Shown here piece after piece: positions 14,895 to 27,100 of a stretch of 64,000 nucleotides of DNA. Location of the stretch: positions 252,161 through 316,160 of the forward strand of contig PTFA01000316.1 of assembly GCA_003342895.1 (NCBI GenBank), in the 5' to 3' direction. The DNA comes from Casuarius casuarius. Taxonomy: Eukaryota; Chordata; Aves; Casuariiformes; Casuariidae. Made by a program: the position numbers and the translations under genes. Each line of letters starts with the position of its first letter. Positions within the stretch are counted from its first letter, which is position 1. Below the pieces are notes generated by a model. The model was given only the letters and a program-made list of their open reading frames with translations, had not been told where the DNA came from and did no database searches.

Positions 14895-16189
14895 CAGGGA
14901 GGGTGAAATGCCTATTATTGTTATTTTATTATAGCTACTTGGTATATGTTGTTTGAGAGCTGACCAACAGCTGTCTTGAAAATCCTTTTTGTACACAATC
15001 TGTTTGATCAATTGTAGCTGACTTGTTCTGTTTTCGTTGTTCAGTTTAGTTTTTCATATTACTCCTTCTTGTGACATCTTACGCATGTTATGCCTCTGGA
15101 GCCCATTGTGATAGCTGAGCCATACCCCTCGTTCAGGTGTTCAGCTTTGCCTTGGTTGAATCTCATTTTTTCTGCTGTAATTAAGAAAATGTTCTCTTTT
15201 CACAATAAGCACAAAGGTCTCTCATTTAGTTCTCAGTTATCCTCCCCGATTGCCCATGGCCTCCACTGCTAGTGTCTGCGCTCTTTGTAACTTCCCCAGA
15301 GACTAGAAAATGGAGGAGAGGGAGGGAGAGGTTACTTACCAACCAAGGTCGCTGCTGTTTGTGATCCCCTGAGGCACTAGAAGGACTTACCTTCCATTCA
15401 CTCAGTTCCTCATCTTTCTAGCACTGTCCTAAATCATCACAGCAACGCAGCGTTTCTTTAAGGAATGTTTCAGGTGATCTCAAAGATAGGCCATACTGCA
15501 ACAGAGGGCTTTAAAAACAAGCAGACAAACGTCTCTTTCTCCATCAGGTTTGGAGACAAGATTTTTCCTAATTGCGGTCTGATATGCAGTCTAATCCGGG
15601 GAGCAGGACTTAGACGCAGTATACCAGTGAGACACCATTTAATATCACTAGGATCATGAGTGTCCACCTTCTTCTCCATTCTACTATCAAATACTGTGGA
15701 AACACCCTGACAGACTACCGTCAAGAGCTACCATTGTTTTTAGTAGTCTTTGAGTATAGTTCTAGAATTTCCCCAGCTTGCCAAATACCATTGAGTACTC
15801 AGAAATTTAGTGCCTGCTCTACAGATACCTGACCCGATCTGTTATTTTATTAAATCTTTTTTAATTATCTATCCCTTTGTAGAACTGGGAAACAAATACA
15901 ACCAAGCTTTAGCAGTGGTAAGCAACTACTTTGCATAGGTATACACACTTTAAAAAAAAAAAAAGGTAGGTCATAGGATAGGAATCAATATTTCACACTC
16001 AAACTAGGTGACCCAAGAGGAAGAAGAAACACTAAGCAGTGACTCTTTGAGTATGTGAAATGCTTTAATTAGGCGTACAGTAACAGTTACAAGATGATTT
16101 GTTCTAGCTGAGATATGAGGCACCTCGATCTATTAATTCTGTAAGTGAATGTTTAAAGAATGTTAAAGCAGTTTTGCTAGTGCTTTCTT

Positions 16190-16960
16190 TCAGCTGTTAC
16201 TCAAATGAGCAAAGTTGAAGAATGTGAGAGGTAATTAATTATACTAATTAAAAACACTTTATTTACATTTACTGTATAATTTATCATTACTTCTCCTGTC
16301 CGTTGATGAAAGGTGAGTGAAATGTTGTTTGTAATTGGTCTGTGAGTTAATTAAATGTTAATTCTCTCATGCTTTGGTCTATTTCCTTTGTCAGTTAGAA
16401 CTAGGATTGCGATAGATGATTGGCCAAATGGAAATATATAACACAATAATAGTGCTCCAGTTTACTACTTACCTGAAGTAGAAATGTGCCCCCAGTAAAC
16501 CAGCTGACTTTAAATCTTCAGGAGAGAAAAAAAATCCTACTCTTTCCACTGGCATGATGCTTCTCACTGGATTCTTCACATGAAAAACTAAGTAACGAGT
16601 ATGTAATTATCTCAGGGAGTCTGACTAGGTATATATTCCTGTAGTTTGTAGTGTAAATAATTTAGCCAATTCAGAAGTAATTATTGCATAGATCTAGGAT
16701 GCTGAATTAATCATGCCCTTCTCTTGTAATAATACAGTACTGTATGTAACCTGTCATTAAATGGTAATTAGTTGATAATTGAACAATCAGCAGATAATGT
16801 ATTATTGAATACTTGTTACATGATAATGTCTGCTCTATAATGTAAAATATCAGTCCTGTCTCATAATTCAAGTTTTTTTTTCTTTTGCAGATTGACCATA
16901 CTATTGCTATATTGTGTGAACTAAAAATTACCATGAGTTGTTATATATGGTGAAGCTATG
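16190..16960. promoter_or_regulatory. AT-rich cluster of homeodomain-type TAAT sites (candidate enhancer)
   Basis: There are many TAAT/ATTA cores, including ggtaattaattatactaatt near 16230, gttaattaaatgttaattc near 16346, and more at 16605-16960. The stretch lacks simple-repeat structure, which suggests a regulatory element more than a microsatellite. The role is inferred from motif density alone. It could also be chance in AT-rich DNA. Confidence 0.3.
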
Positions 16961-19374
16961 ATTTTTAAGGATTCGCTCTGTAATGTATTCCATGAGATAC
17001 TGCAATTTAAGTGTTAGGAAGCTGGAGTAACTTTTCAGATGCTAGACTAGCAGACACTAGAGGTAGGGTGTCATTAGTATCACTGCAGGGAACAGAATCT
17101 CTTTGGTTTCCTTTTGTGCGTTCCTCTTTGATAATAATCCCGCATTCATCTGGCTCTTTAGCTTTGTGAATCAGTAATTGGCACTACAATATCAGCTATA
17201 AAAAATAGGAAGTTCTCTGTGTTTATAATGCTGTTAATCCAGAGATTCCTTCCACCTTCACTGGCCATCCTGTAGGTATCAGTGCATCATCATAAATACT
17301 TATTGTACTTGATTCTTATCAGACTTTACATCATTTGTTTGTTTTAAGATCCTCACTCATAATACCAATGGCCAAGTTTGTAGAATGTGGCTGGGTTTCT
17401 TTTCCCCTAAACTTTCTCTAATTAGTGTAAATGTACTCGACCAGTTTCTCAGCACTTGCACATCATCTTTCTCAGGGTTTACAAAATTGCCTAACTCCTG
17501 ACACTGTTAAGCTGCTCTGAGCCCTGTTTAAGTTCCTACTGGTTTCTTAAATGAGATGCACTTCTGCTTACAAGCACTATGGGATATGATTCAGGTAAGC
17601 TCTGCTTCTGCATATTTACCAGACAAGGCCCTACCCAAAGAAGGGTAGAAAATACGTCATAACCCACCAGCTTTGATTCCCAAGGTTTGCTGGCTGTTGG
17701 ATTACTGACTGTTCTGATGCCTGGTTTTTGTAATCGCTCGCTGAAGCTCTTCCAGTAGGCATTAACAACTACTCACTGAATGAAAATTCAGTACTGTACT
17801 GGTTAACTTTGATCTTTGCTTCTTGCTCTCTTTAATCGTCTCTTTCTTTCTGTGCTTAATCCAGGCAGCCTGCCTCCCTGCTCAGGGCGGTGGAGTCTGG
17901 TGGGGAGTGGAGCACTGAGGCTCTTGGCGGGTTTGCTCCCGAGCGTGTGGGGAAAGCTGCATGCATATTCTTGGAGTCTGGCAATGTCAGGAAGTTTTAA
18001 ATCCCTTTTGTTCAAGGGGGACTAGGAGAAAGAAACATATTTTAGAATTTGTAGCAGTACTACTGACACAGTTGGTCTGCTAATGGTATTGTATAGCCGA
18101 AACTGGGGTAACTTACTGAGACCTGCTTTATATTCAAAAGTCGCACCTGCCAGTGCTGCTGATGTGGAGATAGACTACTAATGTTAGTAATGTTTTTCTG
18201 CCCTACAAGAAACTCAGTGACCAGCTAGTTTTTCAGTTGTCTCTCTGCTCCATTGCCAAATGCCCTCGAGTGCTAGACAAATGCTGCTGTGCGTGTTCAG
18301 AGGCACTCCCTGCATGATGTCCCAGGTGCATTGGGTTCGCTGTGCGTGCATTGGAAAGGCAATCTGTGCTTTTGAAGTTGCTAATGTTGACAGGTCTGAC
18401 TACACTAATTTGACATAGCTATCAAGTCTTTTTTCTTTTTTTTTCCTATTGGAAAACAGTCCTATATAAAAGCTTAATTTTAAGAATGCTATATTTTAGT
18501 TTGGTTTGATTCACGATTGACTGAATCTCAACTGAAGTAAGACTGATTAAAAAAAGACTGGCCATACAGCATTTCTAATACAATTTTACTACTGTTTTAC
18601 CAGCATTATCATTTTTTAATTGGTTTTGTACTATATGTGCAGTCGGCACACTTCCCCATAAGCATGCTCCACATTCTCCATCCTACTTAAAGTATCTTAA
18701 AACCTGATTTGACTCCCTGTGAAATTAACAGGTATATTCCAAGGGGCTTGAGTGGAGTAGACCTAGCCCTCGAGAGTTCCTGAGCACGCAGAAATGGAGG
18801 TTTCGGTCCTTCCGTCAATTTATAACTGATTGTGCTGATGAAGTATAGGTTAAAAAGTCAGTTGTGCAAGTGAATGAATTTTTATGCCAAAGAACATTAT
18901 ATTTAAAAGCAAGGACCACTTTTTCACACAATGGAAAGCTTTTTTACTTTGTTTGAGTATTCTGCAAAGTGTTGTTTGGGGGGGGAATCTTAGAGGTTAC
19001 CTAGATAGAGAAATGTGGCAAGACAATTATGCTGGTGGAATTTTACTGTGGTATTACCATTTTTCTTTTCTTATTAGTCTATAATATCTTGTCAATTGTT
19101 CCATAAGAAGTGGAGTAATTAGAAGTTTGCATGTTCTATCATTGTAACTATTTTTTCATTGCATTAGAAAGCACTGGTACAGATAGAAACGTATGTGGAG
19201 ATAACGAAAAATATCCTAATGTACTGCTGTTCTGTTACACCTGCATAAAAATATTTCTGCATGAAAATATTCACTGTTCAAAAACAATTACTTACCTTCA
19301 AAAAAAATCCGTTCAAGATGGAAGCTTTAAGCTTTGATTTGGAGGGGAGGGGGATTGTTTGGTTGGATTTTTTT

Positions 19375-19375
19375 N
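19375..19375. other. Single unresolved base (N)
   Basis: One N sits directly after a T-run inside intron sequence. It is an assembly or consensus ambiguity with no coding consequence. Confidence 0.99.
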
Positions 19376-20388
19376 GGCTCTATAAAGTGTGGTCTGAAGA
19401 GAGCAGAAAGGACAAAGACAAGATTTTATTTCCAAAGAAGATATCACACTTAAAAATAAAAGGAGAAATGTTTTCATAATTGAAAAGGTTGGGGGTTTTT
19501 TTTCCATTTGACACAGACATGGATGAGGATGATAATCGGGATTCTTTGTGTAACTTTGATTTGTTATAATGTCTTTGTCTTTGAATTAATATCTTTAAAG
19601 GCTGCTCACTTCATTGGTGTGGTTTTTAAATAGCTATACTGCACCTTGTCACAGCATTGCATTATTATTCAGAAGGAAAAGCAATGGCCCGTGAAGAAAA
19701 ACTGCCTATGCAAGTAGGTCCCAAAGGTCTTCTCTGATTCCCAGGAGAATCCTGTGCTCTCCATCACCTCTGCGGTTTGGCTGTGGGTTGTCTCCCTGAC
19801 ATAGTAGTGTCTTTCGTCCTTTTCTGTTCTTCTTGCCCGATTTTCTTTATGTTCCACAAGCTTTCCCCAGCTTAAGTGCACTTTGTTTTTCCCAGGCAAG
19901 ATGCAAACACTCTCCTTCTCCCCAGAGTTCCTTACTGAGGCAGATTACAGCAACCAAGATGAGGAAGAGAGGCAGCCTTATGCTCTGTTCTGCTGGAGGT
20001 TACAGGCAAGAGTAGTATTTTGTCTTTAGTGCACATTCACCAAACTGGAAACAAATTAAAGAGTTAATTGCTATACCCAGTTCCATCTTTTGAAGTTAGT
20101 TCACAGTTGTGTCTCTTGCATTATGGTGACTCTGACTTAGTTTCTAGAATTCACACTCACATCTGTACTGATCTTAGTGCTGATAATACAGCAAGAACTA
20201 ATATCGGGAAAGTAGCATTGATTGAATCGGTGCAATTTTGGTACTATCCTTTATAAACTATCCAGCATTAATATTCTTTCACAAGGAGAATAGGTGTTGT
20301 ACATAGTGGTGAAAGAACATACGGGAAAACAGGTAGTTATGCCCCCTCCCTCATATAGAAGCAAAACTAAATGTAATGTAAAATTACA

Positions 20389-20414
20389 ATTTTTAAGCAA
20401 TATTTTTAAGCAAT
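20389..20414 (+). repeat. 13-bp tandem duplication, two copies
   Basis: The unit atttttaagcaat is repeated exactly twice, head to tail, in AT-rich intron sequence. Confidence 0.9.
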
Positions 20415-20890
20415 ACTCAGGGTCTGCTAAATTGAACCTTATTAAGCTGGAAGTGTTTGTTTTCAAGCTTATTTTGAATTGAAGATTGATAGCTAATTAC
20501 ACAGCATTAAAGTGACAAATAAGATTGAATTAATCCATTAGCTAAGGAGTGATTTAGAGTGACTGACGGAAAATAGAGAATTTCTACCTGTCTTATAACT
20601 TTCTTAAAACAAATGAAAAACAGTTGTATAAACACCAACGCAATAGGGTTTAAATTGTTTCTAGGTGGAAAAAGTAGTGTGTTGTAAAGAGCCAAGGGCA
20701 CTTTCAGTGTATGCAAGTATACAAACAAACCACTTTCTTCTCTTCTGTGTGACCTGCAGTCTCCTCAGAAGGTTTGTTTTTTCCTTTAGATTGAAATCTC
20801 AAGAATCTAATGAGAAAAGTGATCCATCTTTTCATTAGTAGAAAAAATGGGGCTGCCTGTAGTCATTGAATACTGAAAAGGGAACTTGTG

Positions 20891-20910
20891 TTTTGTTTTG
20901 TTTTGTTTTT
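20891..20910 (+). repeat. (TTTTG)n simple repeat
   Basis: There are three to four units of ttttg, the last one ending in extra T. This is ordinary simple sequence. Confidence 0.8.
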
Positions 20911-22458
20911 AAGATCACTCTTACTCATCTCAGATGTATCTTGTAGTTTGTATTCTTTTTTTTAATTTAGTTACTTGCAGGTAAGCAACTGCAGTTCTGT
21001 TCTACTTTTACTTGAGGAATGTGTGTGCTTTGTTTTTGGGTTTTTTTTAAGTATTTGTCTAGCTATCTGTATCAAATGACTTTGTAATTACTTTATTCAA
21101 ATGTTTGTAGGTTATAATTGTTATTGTTTGTTAAAGTACAAAATAAACAGTGCTATACGATATTTAGTGAACTTAAAACCATGTGCTTCAAATTTTTTAA
21201 CAAAAAAAAGAATTATAAAAGTTTTGGATAAGTTTCCTTAAGTGCGTTAATCTTTTAGGCTAAGTGGTATAGAGAAGCATGTGTATGATTCTAGCTAGCT
21301 GCGCAAAACCCCCAGTGAGCAACAGTAATAAGAAAGGAGCACCTGAAAGCCAGATGCAGTGAAAATTTAAACATATTGAGTTCATAGCATGTGATAGTTT
21401 AATCATTATTTAAGCTTTAGAAGTGTTACAGAATAATTACTTTAAAAATGACTGCAAACAGTTTCATGAGTAAAAATTGTCTTTCTTGCTGCAACTCTTG
21501 CCCCTCCTGGGAAACTTAGGCTTTTGTGAATTTTATGAGCTTAACTATATCAATTGGTCACCAGCAAATTTTCAGTGAAAATTCAAAATCCAAAAGATTG
21601 AAATAAAGTTAAAATACATATTTTAAAATTAAGCCTATATTTTCTTTATGCTCTTAAAAAAACTTTCTATGAAAGTATTTCTTTTATTAAAGAACAAAAT
21701 TTGCAACAAAACAAGTTAAATGGAAAGCACTTAGTCAACCTTATTTGCAAAGTCAGAGAATAGAAACCTACTAAATGTTTGATTTATAAGCACCGGTGCA
21801 GAGCTAATTCAGCTCTCCTAGGCATATGCTATATTTTTAATAACGTCACAGCGTACATTTTTTCCATATAGCCCTGTCTCATTCTGTACTTATAAGGAAA
21901 ATAGGCCAGAATTTACTTTCTAAATTGTCATAAATCTGGAATTTTCTGATGTATGTGATTGACCTTGCGGTATAAATTGTGTCTGTGTGTGAGATAGTGT
22001 TATAATCACTGTCTACAGTTAGATGCTAGCACTCCCACTATTATAAAACCTACTTCAATTTGTTTATAATATGAGCCATTCAGGTTGGGTTTTACATGCC
22101 AGATTTCTGCCTCAGGCTGATGATTTTTTTGCAAATGTCAGTTATAATGATTCTGCCATTTCTGTGAAACAAGCTAGGGAAAAAAGTATTTTCAGTGTTA
22201 ATTTTGGGAGGGTCATTTGCATGTTTTCTAAATGGAAACCTTTAGAGCAGCTGTGCATTCTCGTAGCAAAGACTTAAAGGACTTAAAATTTGGCATTTTA
22301 TTAGGAAAATACTGGGTGTTATTTCCAGTAAAACTCAGGCAAATCTGACCATTTTTAGTCTCTTTAAAATTGAACTTGTCACATGTTCTATAGGAGCTAA
22401 ATCAATATTATCATCTCACACCTGGTAAGATTTTTGTCGCCTTCTGCGCACTCATGAG

Positions 22459-22476
22459 CTGGTTAGCGCTAACCAG
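22459..22476. repeat. Perfect 18-bp palindrome
   Basis: ctggttagcgctaaccag equals its own reverse complement with no spacer. It is flanked by a wider inverted pair, ccttctg near 22440 and cagaagg near 22474. The function is unknown; it could be a dimeric factor site or a chance structure. Confidence 0.9.
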
Positions 22477-22959
22477 AAGGTGAACATGCCGTCCTCCTGG
22501 AGCCCCTGAATATCCTGTGGCCCATAGCTGTTGGGCTATACTTCTTTGTACTACGTGGTATGCCCAAGGCATAACCCTTGTCTTTTCTCTACTCTTTCAT
22601 TTTACTTCCTGGGCCCAGACACTGTGGAAGAAGAATACTCTAGTTGATTGAAAATTAGAAGAGACTAAAGTCAGTGATGACATGAGAAAAGGATTAGATG
22701 GATATTCTTTAATAAAGCTTTTGGTGTATGGAGACAGAATGAGTTCACGTTAAAAGTGGTTCAGGGAGGTCGTGTCTAAGCACACTGACAGAGCAGTGAA
22801 AGAAGAACCTTTCCCTGTCGGATACGTGCTCCCAGAACAAAAATTGGGAAATTTGCTATGTGTACGTGAGAAGCTAAATCACTTGTAAATGAACCTAATG
22901 AATATTAGAACATGTTTTAGTTTCACAGAACAACTAAATGACTATGGAAAGTATCACTG

Positions 22960-23340
22960 TTCACATTTCCGACTTCCCAAATACCTCTCACTTTGGCAGT
23001 CCCAAATTAAGCTCACTGCCTGTGCTCTGTTCTCCTGCTGCGCATCACTGTGATGGGAAAGATAAGATAGGCTGACAAAACAGTCATCAAAGATTCACTG
23101 CGACCAGGGTGAGCCCTACGTGATGAGAGGAGCTATTAATATTTTAAAGTCTGCCATCCGTCCCTACAGGCACCAAAGTATTACATCACCATGTGTGCGC
23201 TACAGAGTGGCAGCGATCAATAGATCTAATGTGCTGGAGGCCCAGGGAAGGAGGACTCGGCATTTCCCATGCTGAAGCACTGGATGCAATTAAGGGAAAT
23301 AAACAAGGTTTATCTCGAACAAAAAGAAAGCTCACAAACC
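22960..23340. promoter_or_regulatory. Candidate conserved non-coding element upstream of exon 23655
   Basis: This stretch has balanced base composition and no repeats. It carries recognisable motif cores: GATA-type (agataagatag), TCF/LEF-like (atcaaag near 23087), CACC/GTGA-rich segments, and a FOX-like aataaacaag near 23300. No long open frame is supported. It is proposed as regulatory only because of its composition and motifs. Confidence 0.25.
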
Positions 23341-23654
23341 ATTCTGAGCTGAAGAACAGGACTCTCTTATCAAACAGTATGTTTGGTTTTGTGTTGTTTT
23401 AGAATTTCTTTACCAGGCGAAAACGAATTTATTTTAAAGAAAGTTATGTTGTCTGCCACTTGAGAACACCATAATCTGATGAAGTGGTAAAGAAACACTT
23501 TAATTTGCATGACCTGATTTTTATTACAGAAAAGCCAAAATGGGGAAATGGAAAATCACATAACATTTGATAATTTCAAGGATCAGTGAATAAATAACAC
23601 ACGTGTTCTCTTGCGCTGAGACTTTCTGACTGCTCCAAACTCCTTTTGATGCAG

Positions 23655-23827
23655 GGCCCAGCCTCCTCTCCCAGAGTGCTCTTCAGCTTAACTCCAAACC
23701 CGAAGGGTCTTTCCAGTATTCGGCCAACTACCATAGCAACCAGACCCTTGCCCTGGGCGACACGGCAGCGGCGCAGCTCCCAGCCCGCAGCAGCCAAGCC
23801 AGAGCAGCCATTCAGAGCTACAGCCAG
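23655..23827 (+). CDS. CTNND2: CTNND2 internal coding exon, 173 nt (Ser/Gln-rich linker)
   Basis: The acceptor is ttttgatgcag before 23655 and the donor is agccag|gtacgt after 23827. The first two bases (gg) complete the Arg begun at 1020, and 57 full codons follow: [20 protein letters not shown], then [37 protein letters not shown]. This is collinear with the human delta-catenin linker as I remember it (the [14 protein letters not shown] block is essentially unchanged). The segment is low-complexity, polar and probably disordered; it joins the conserved acidic block to the Pro/Ala- and Ser/Pro-rich part. The exon enters in phase 1 and leaves in phase 0, so it is not skippable alone. Together with the next exon (571 nt) it makes a 744-nt symmetric unit. 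Identification is firm; the exact function of this stretch is not known to me. Confidence 0.96.
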
Positions 23828-24146
23828 GTACGTTTCCTAAACGGACCATTGCTCTCGCACCTGAAATCGCTTAGGAGAGTGTTGAGAAAACACAACTGTT
23901 TGATGCTTGCCGACTTTTCAGTTTTGCCCTTCCTTTTTGTCCTATTTGGTGTATCTGTAGCGGAGTTGAATTACCACTCTGATTTTTGTAAATCTAAAGC
24001 TGTTTGACTTGTATGGGAATAAGAGAATGCTGATTCAAAAGGAGATTTACATGCCAGTTTTACTTTGTTGCTTGCATATTTACTTTGCTGATCAAATGCT
24101 TAGGCACTTAGTTTTGAAACTTTGTATTACTGTGCTAATTAAAGCC

Positions 24147-24182
24147 CTAATTAAGGACCAGGACCTAATTAAGGACCAGGAC
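24147..24182 (+). repeat. 18-bp tandem duplication, two exact copies
   Basis: The unit ctaattaaggaccaggac is repeated exactly twice, about 320 bp after the exon donor at 23827. It looks like a recent local duplication because the copies are identical. Confidence 0.95.
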
Positions 24183-27100
24183 CTTACTGTGTTGATACCG
24201 TGATATGATTGAAAGTGCTGAAGTGGCAGCGAACCACAACAAAGCTAGACTGACAACAGATGCGAGAGCTGCTTAGAATGCCATACATAGCCTGGTGCCG
24301 TGGCCTGATTCCTTTCGGAAGAATCACTTTTGCCTTGTTTTTCCATATTGTAAGACAAACAACTTATCAGACAGTCATCTGTACATTTCAAACATTTTGG
24401 AATTTTTTTGTCAGATACTCATGAAAACTTTATAAATCTCTCTTCTTGTTAAAATGATTCTTCCGAGCTGCGGCACACACCCCTCTCACCTTCCGTGCTT
24501 TTCATTGAGAGATCAAAGCCTCTCACTGGGAAGTTAAGCTTCAGTTTAGACAAAAACTTCTAGATGTATTCATGCTCCTGTACATAAGCAAAATATGATT
24601 GAGTTTTACTGGTCAGTTCAGGTTATTTTCTCTTTTTAGAACTTAATAGCCATAGTAAAGCAGAGTGTATCAGTGTGATACGGGGATATTTTATAATTCA
24701 GGATTCTTTAGAAGTGAGTTATATTTGAATTTCAAAGCATTAAATTGCTAAGAGAATTCAGGTGTTATATAGTCATTGCACAGCTTGTGGGATACCAAGA
24801 GACATACAATATTCTATTCACTCAATTTGCTCAGAAAAGCCCCCTATCCTCAAAGACTGAAAAATGAAATAAAGCATGGTTAAATTTCACTTCAAATTGG
24901 TTATGTACTTTTTTTCTTCTATGAAAGGGTTTAAAATGAGGCTGTATACTAGTAAGACCCTCAGGGTTTTTGTGTGTTTACCAAAGAAGCCTTCCCTGAT
25001 GTTCTTTGGCATTGGAGCCAGCAGGAGGGCAGGACTCCGGCTAGAAAGAAAAAGGAGGCTCTGATATCCAGTTGTAGCCTAGGCAGATGCTATCAGGACT
25101 TGTGATCTATGAAAAGCATCATCCCCTGGGGGTTAACCTGTAAGGCTGGGATGCATTCTTCGAAGTGGCTAGAGAAAGACTATGGAAAAGGAACAGGTGT
25201 GCTTAGGAGGTAGCTTACAGGAGCAATAGGAAAAAAAGAGAAAAAAGCATCAGGAAGATGGAAGTAAGATGTGGAAGGGAAAGCATGTGCATAGACCTCC
25301 ACATTGCATGGTAGATGTTTGTGCAGGAAAACAACTTACAGAACGTACTAAATAATATTTTACATGAATATCCTGCAAAAGATGCTTGACAACTTAAGGT
25401 AAATTGAAATATATCTTGAAAATATTTGCAAACTGCCATATAAACTGTAAATTAATACCATAAAAATATATAAAGGAGGTTTTATAAAAGGTATACAACT
25501 GAAGGAAGAGGAAGAACTCTGTTAAAAAGTTCTGAATTTGACCATTTCTGGTCCTGCAATTAAGGAGAAGATAGATAATCCTTGGAAGTGTTTTGCTATC
25601 CCTGTTATAATTAAAATAAGCCTCAGGAGTCATAACTGCTCAGATTGTGTGAATTTCCTTTGGTATTTATGTGCAAGGACTATAACTATCTCTGAACATG
25701 AATGATAGCCTAAATGCGCGGGAAAATATGTAAATAGTCCCAAGGCCAGCTGTGACAGCAGGAACAATTTCTGAAAATGCAATTGTGTAAAAAAAATGAA
25801 ACTAATTAGTCTTGGGACTTCCTGTATAGTGCTGCAAAGTGAAATCTAACATTTTTGTCAATTTGGAGGACTTCATTATAGATCATAGTTTTTCTACTGC
25901 TTTGAATACTTTAGAACACAAAACTTGAAATTTCAGTATCATTTAGAAGGTAAAACTTCCTAGCAACAACTGCTCCTGTGGCTGGGAATTATTCTGTTTC
26001 CTAGCTGAAAACAGCTTTTCAAACTTGGTGTCCAAATCCTGATATAGCCTCTATTTATCAATTAAGGGTTTTTTTGTTTGGTGAGGAGTCAGTAATGATT
26101 TTTATTACAAAAAGCTTTGGAGATGTGGTGATCTTGCAAAGGAGTTGCTCGGAAGTGAATAGTCTATTTGGAGAACGTAGATTTGTGAAAAACTGGTTGG
26201 TTTTACTGTCATCTTGAGAATGGTCAACTTACACTGCAGATATTATAGGAATATAAAGCATGGTTTGCCACATGTTCTGCCATGCATTTGTAAGGGGAGG
26301 GGAAAGGAAGAAAAGCTGGTTTACGTTTCTGGATAAAGATTTTTTAGTTTCTGCTAATCCTACTGTCTTTTCAGATGCTGAGGCAGCAGCAGAGGTAAAT
26401 CTCTATTGTGTATTATTCTCTGTTCCAAAAGCTTCTGGGCTGGTATGAGCTGGTACAGAACTTGACAACCCTTAAAGCCAAAAGTAACTGGAAAATAAAG
26501 GGCTTTTTTTTTTTTAATAACTGTTACATTTGTAACTTCCATCTCCTCTTTCCTGTAACCATGTCATGAGTTTGTCATTCATCAAACCACCACATATCAC
26601 TAGCCCTATTTATAATATTAGCTAATGGATGCAAGTGTTCAGTTGTCAAGCAAAAATATATACACTGGCCTTTTTCAATTAGAAGATGCTTCTTCCCACC
26701 GTGAGTCATCTGTGCTGCAGGTGATGGGCTGCTTGATATTCTGCGCAGACAAAATCTAAAATAATGTCACATTGGCCTCTGGTAGGATTTAACAGAAGAT
26801 GTGTTTAAAATTGGCTTCCAGATATGAACATGAGAATTTTTCAGTCATTAAAGGAGGCAGATGAAATCTTAGGGGACAGTACTCTTAGTATGGCACTCCC
26901 AGACAACAATTCACTAATATAGTTTATGTTAGTAAAAAAAATTGATCTGCATAATGCTGATGCTTGATCCTGAAACAGGTAATGATTGCAGCTTTCATTG
27001 CTGCATTAAAACCAGAGACTTACCATTTCTGAATGATTTTAAAGGATCTAATACAATTCTGTTTCTGGATGTAGCCTATGATGGTATCATCTCCCTTCAT

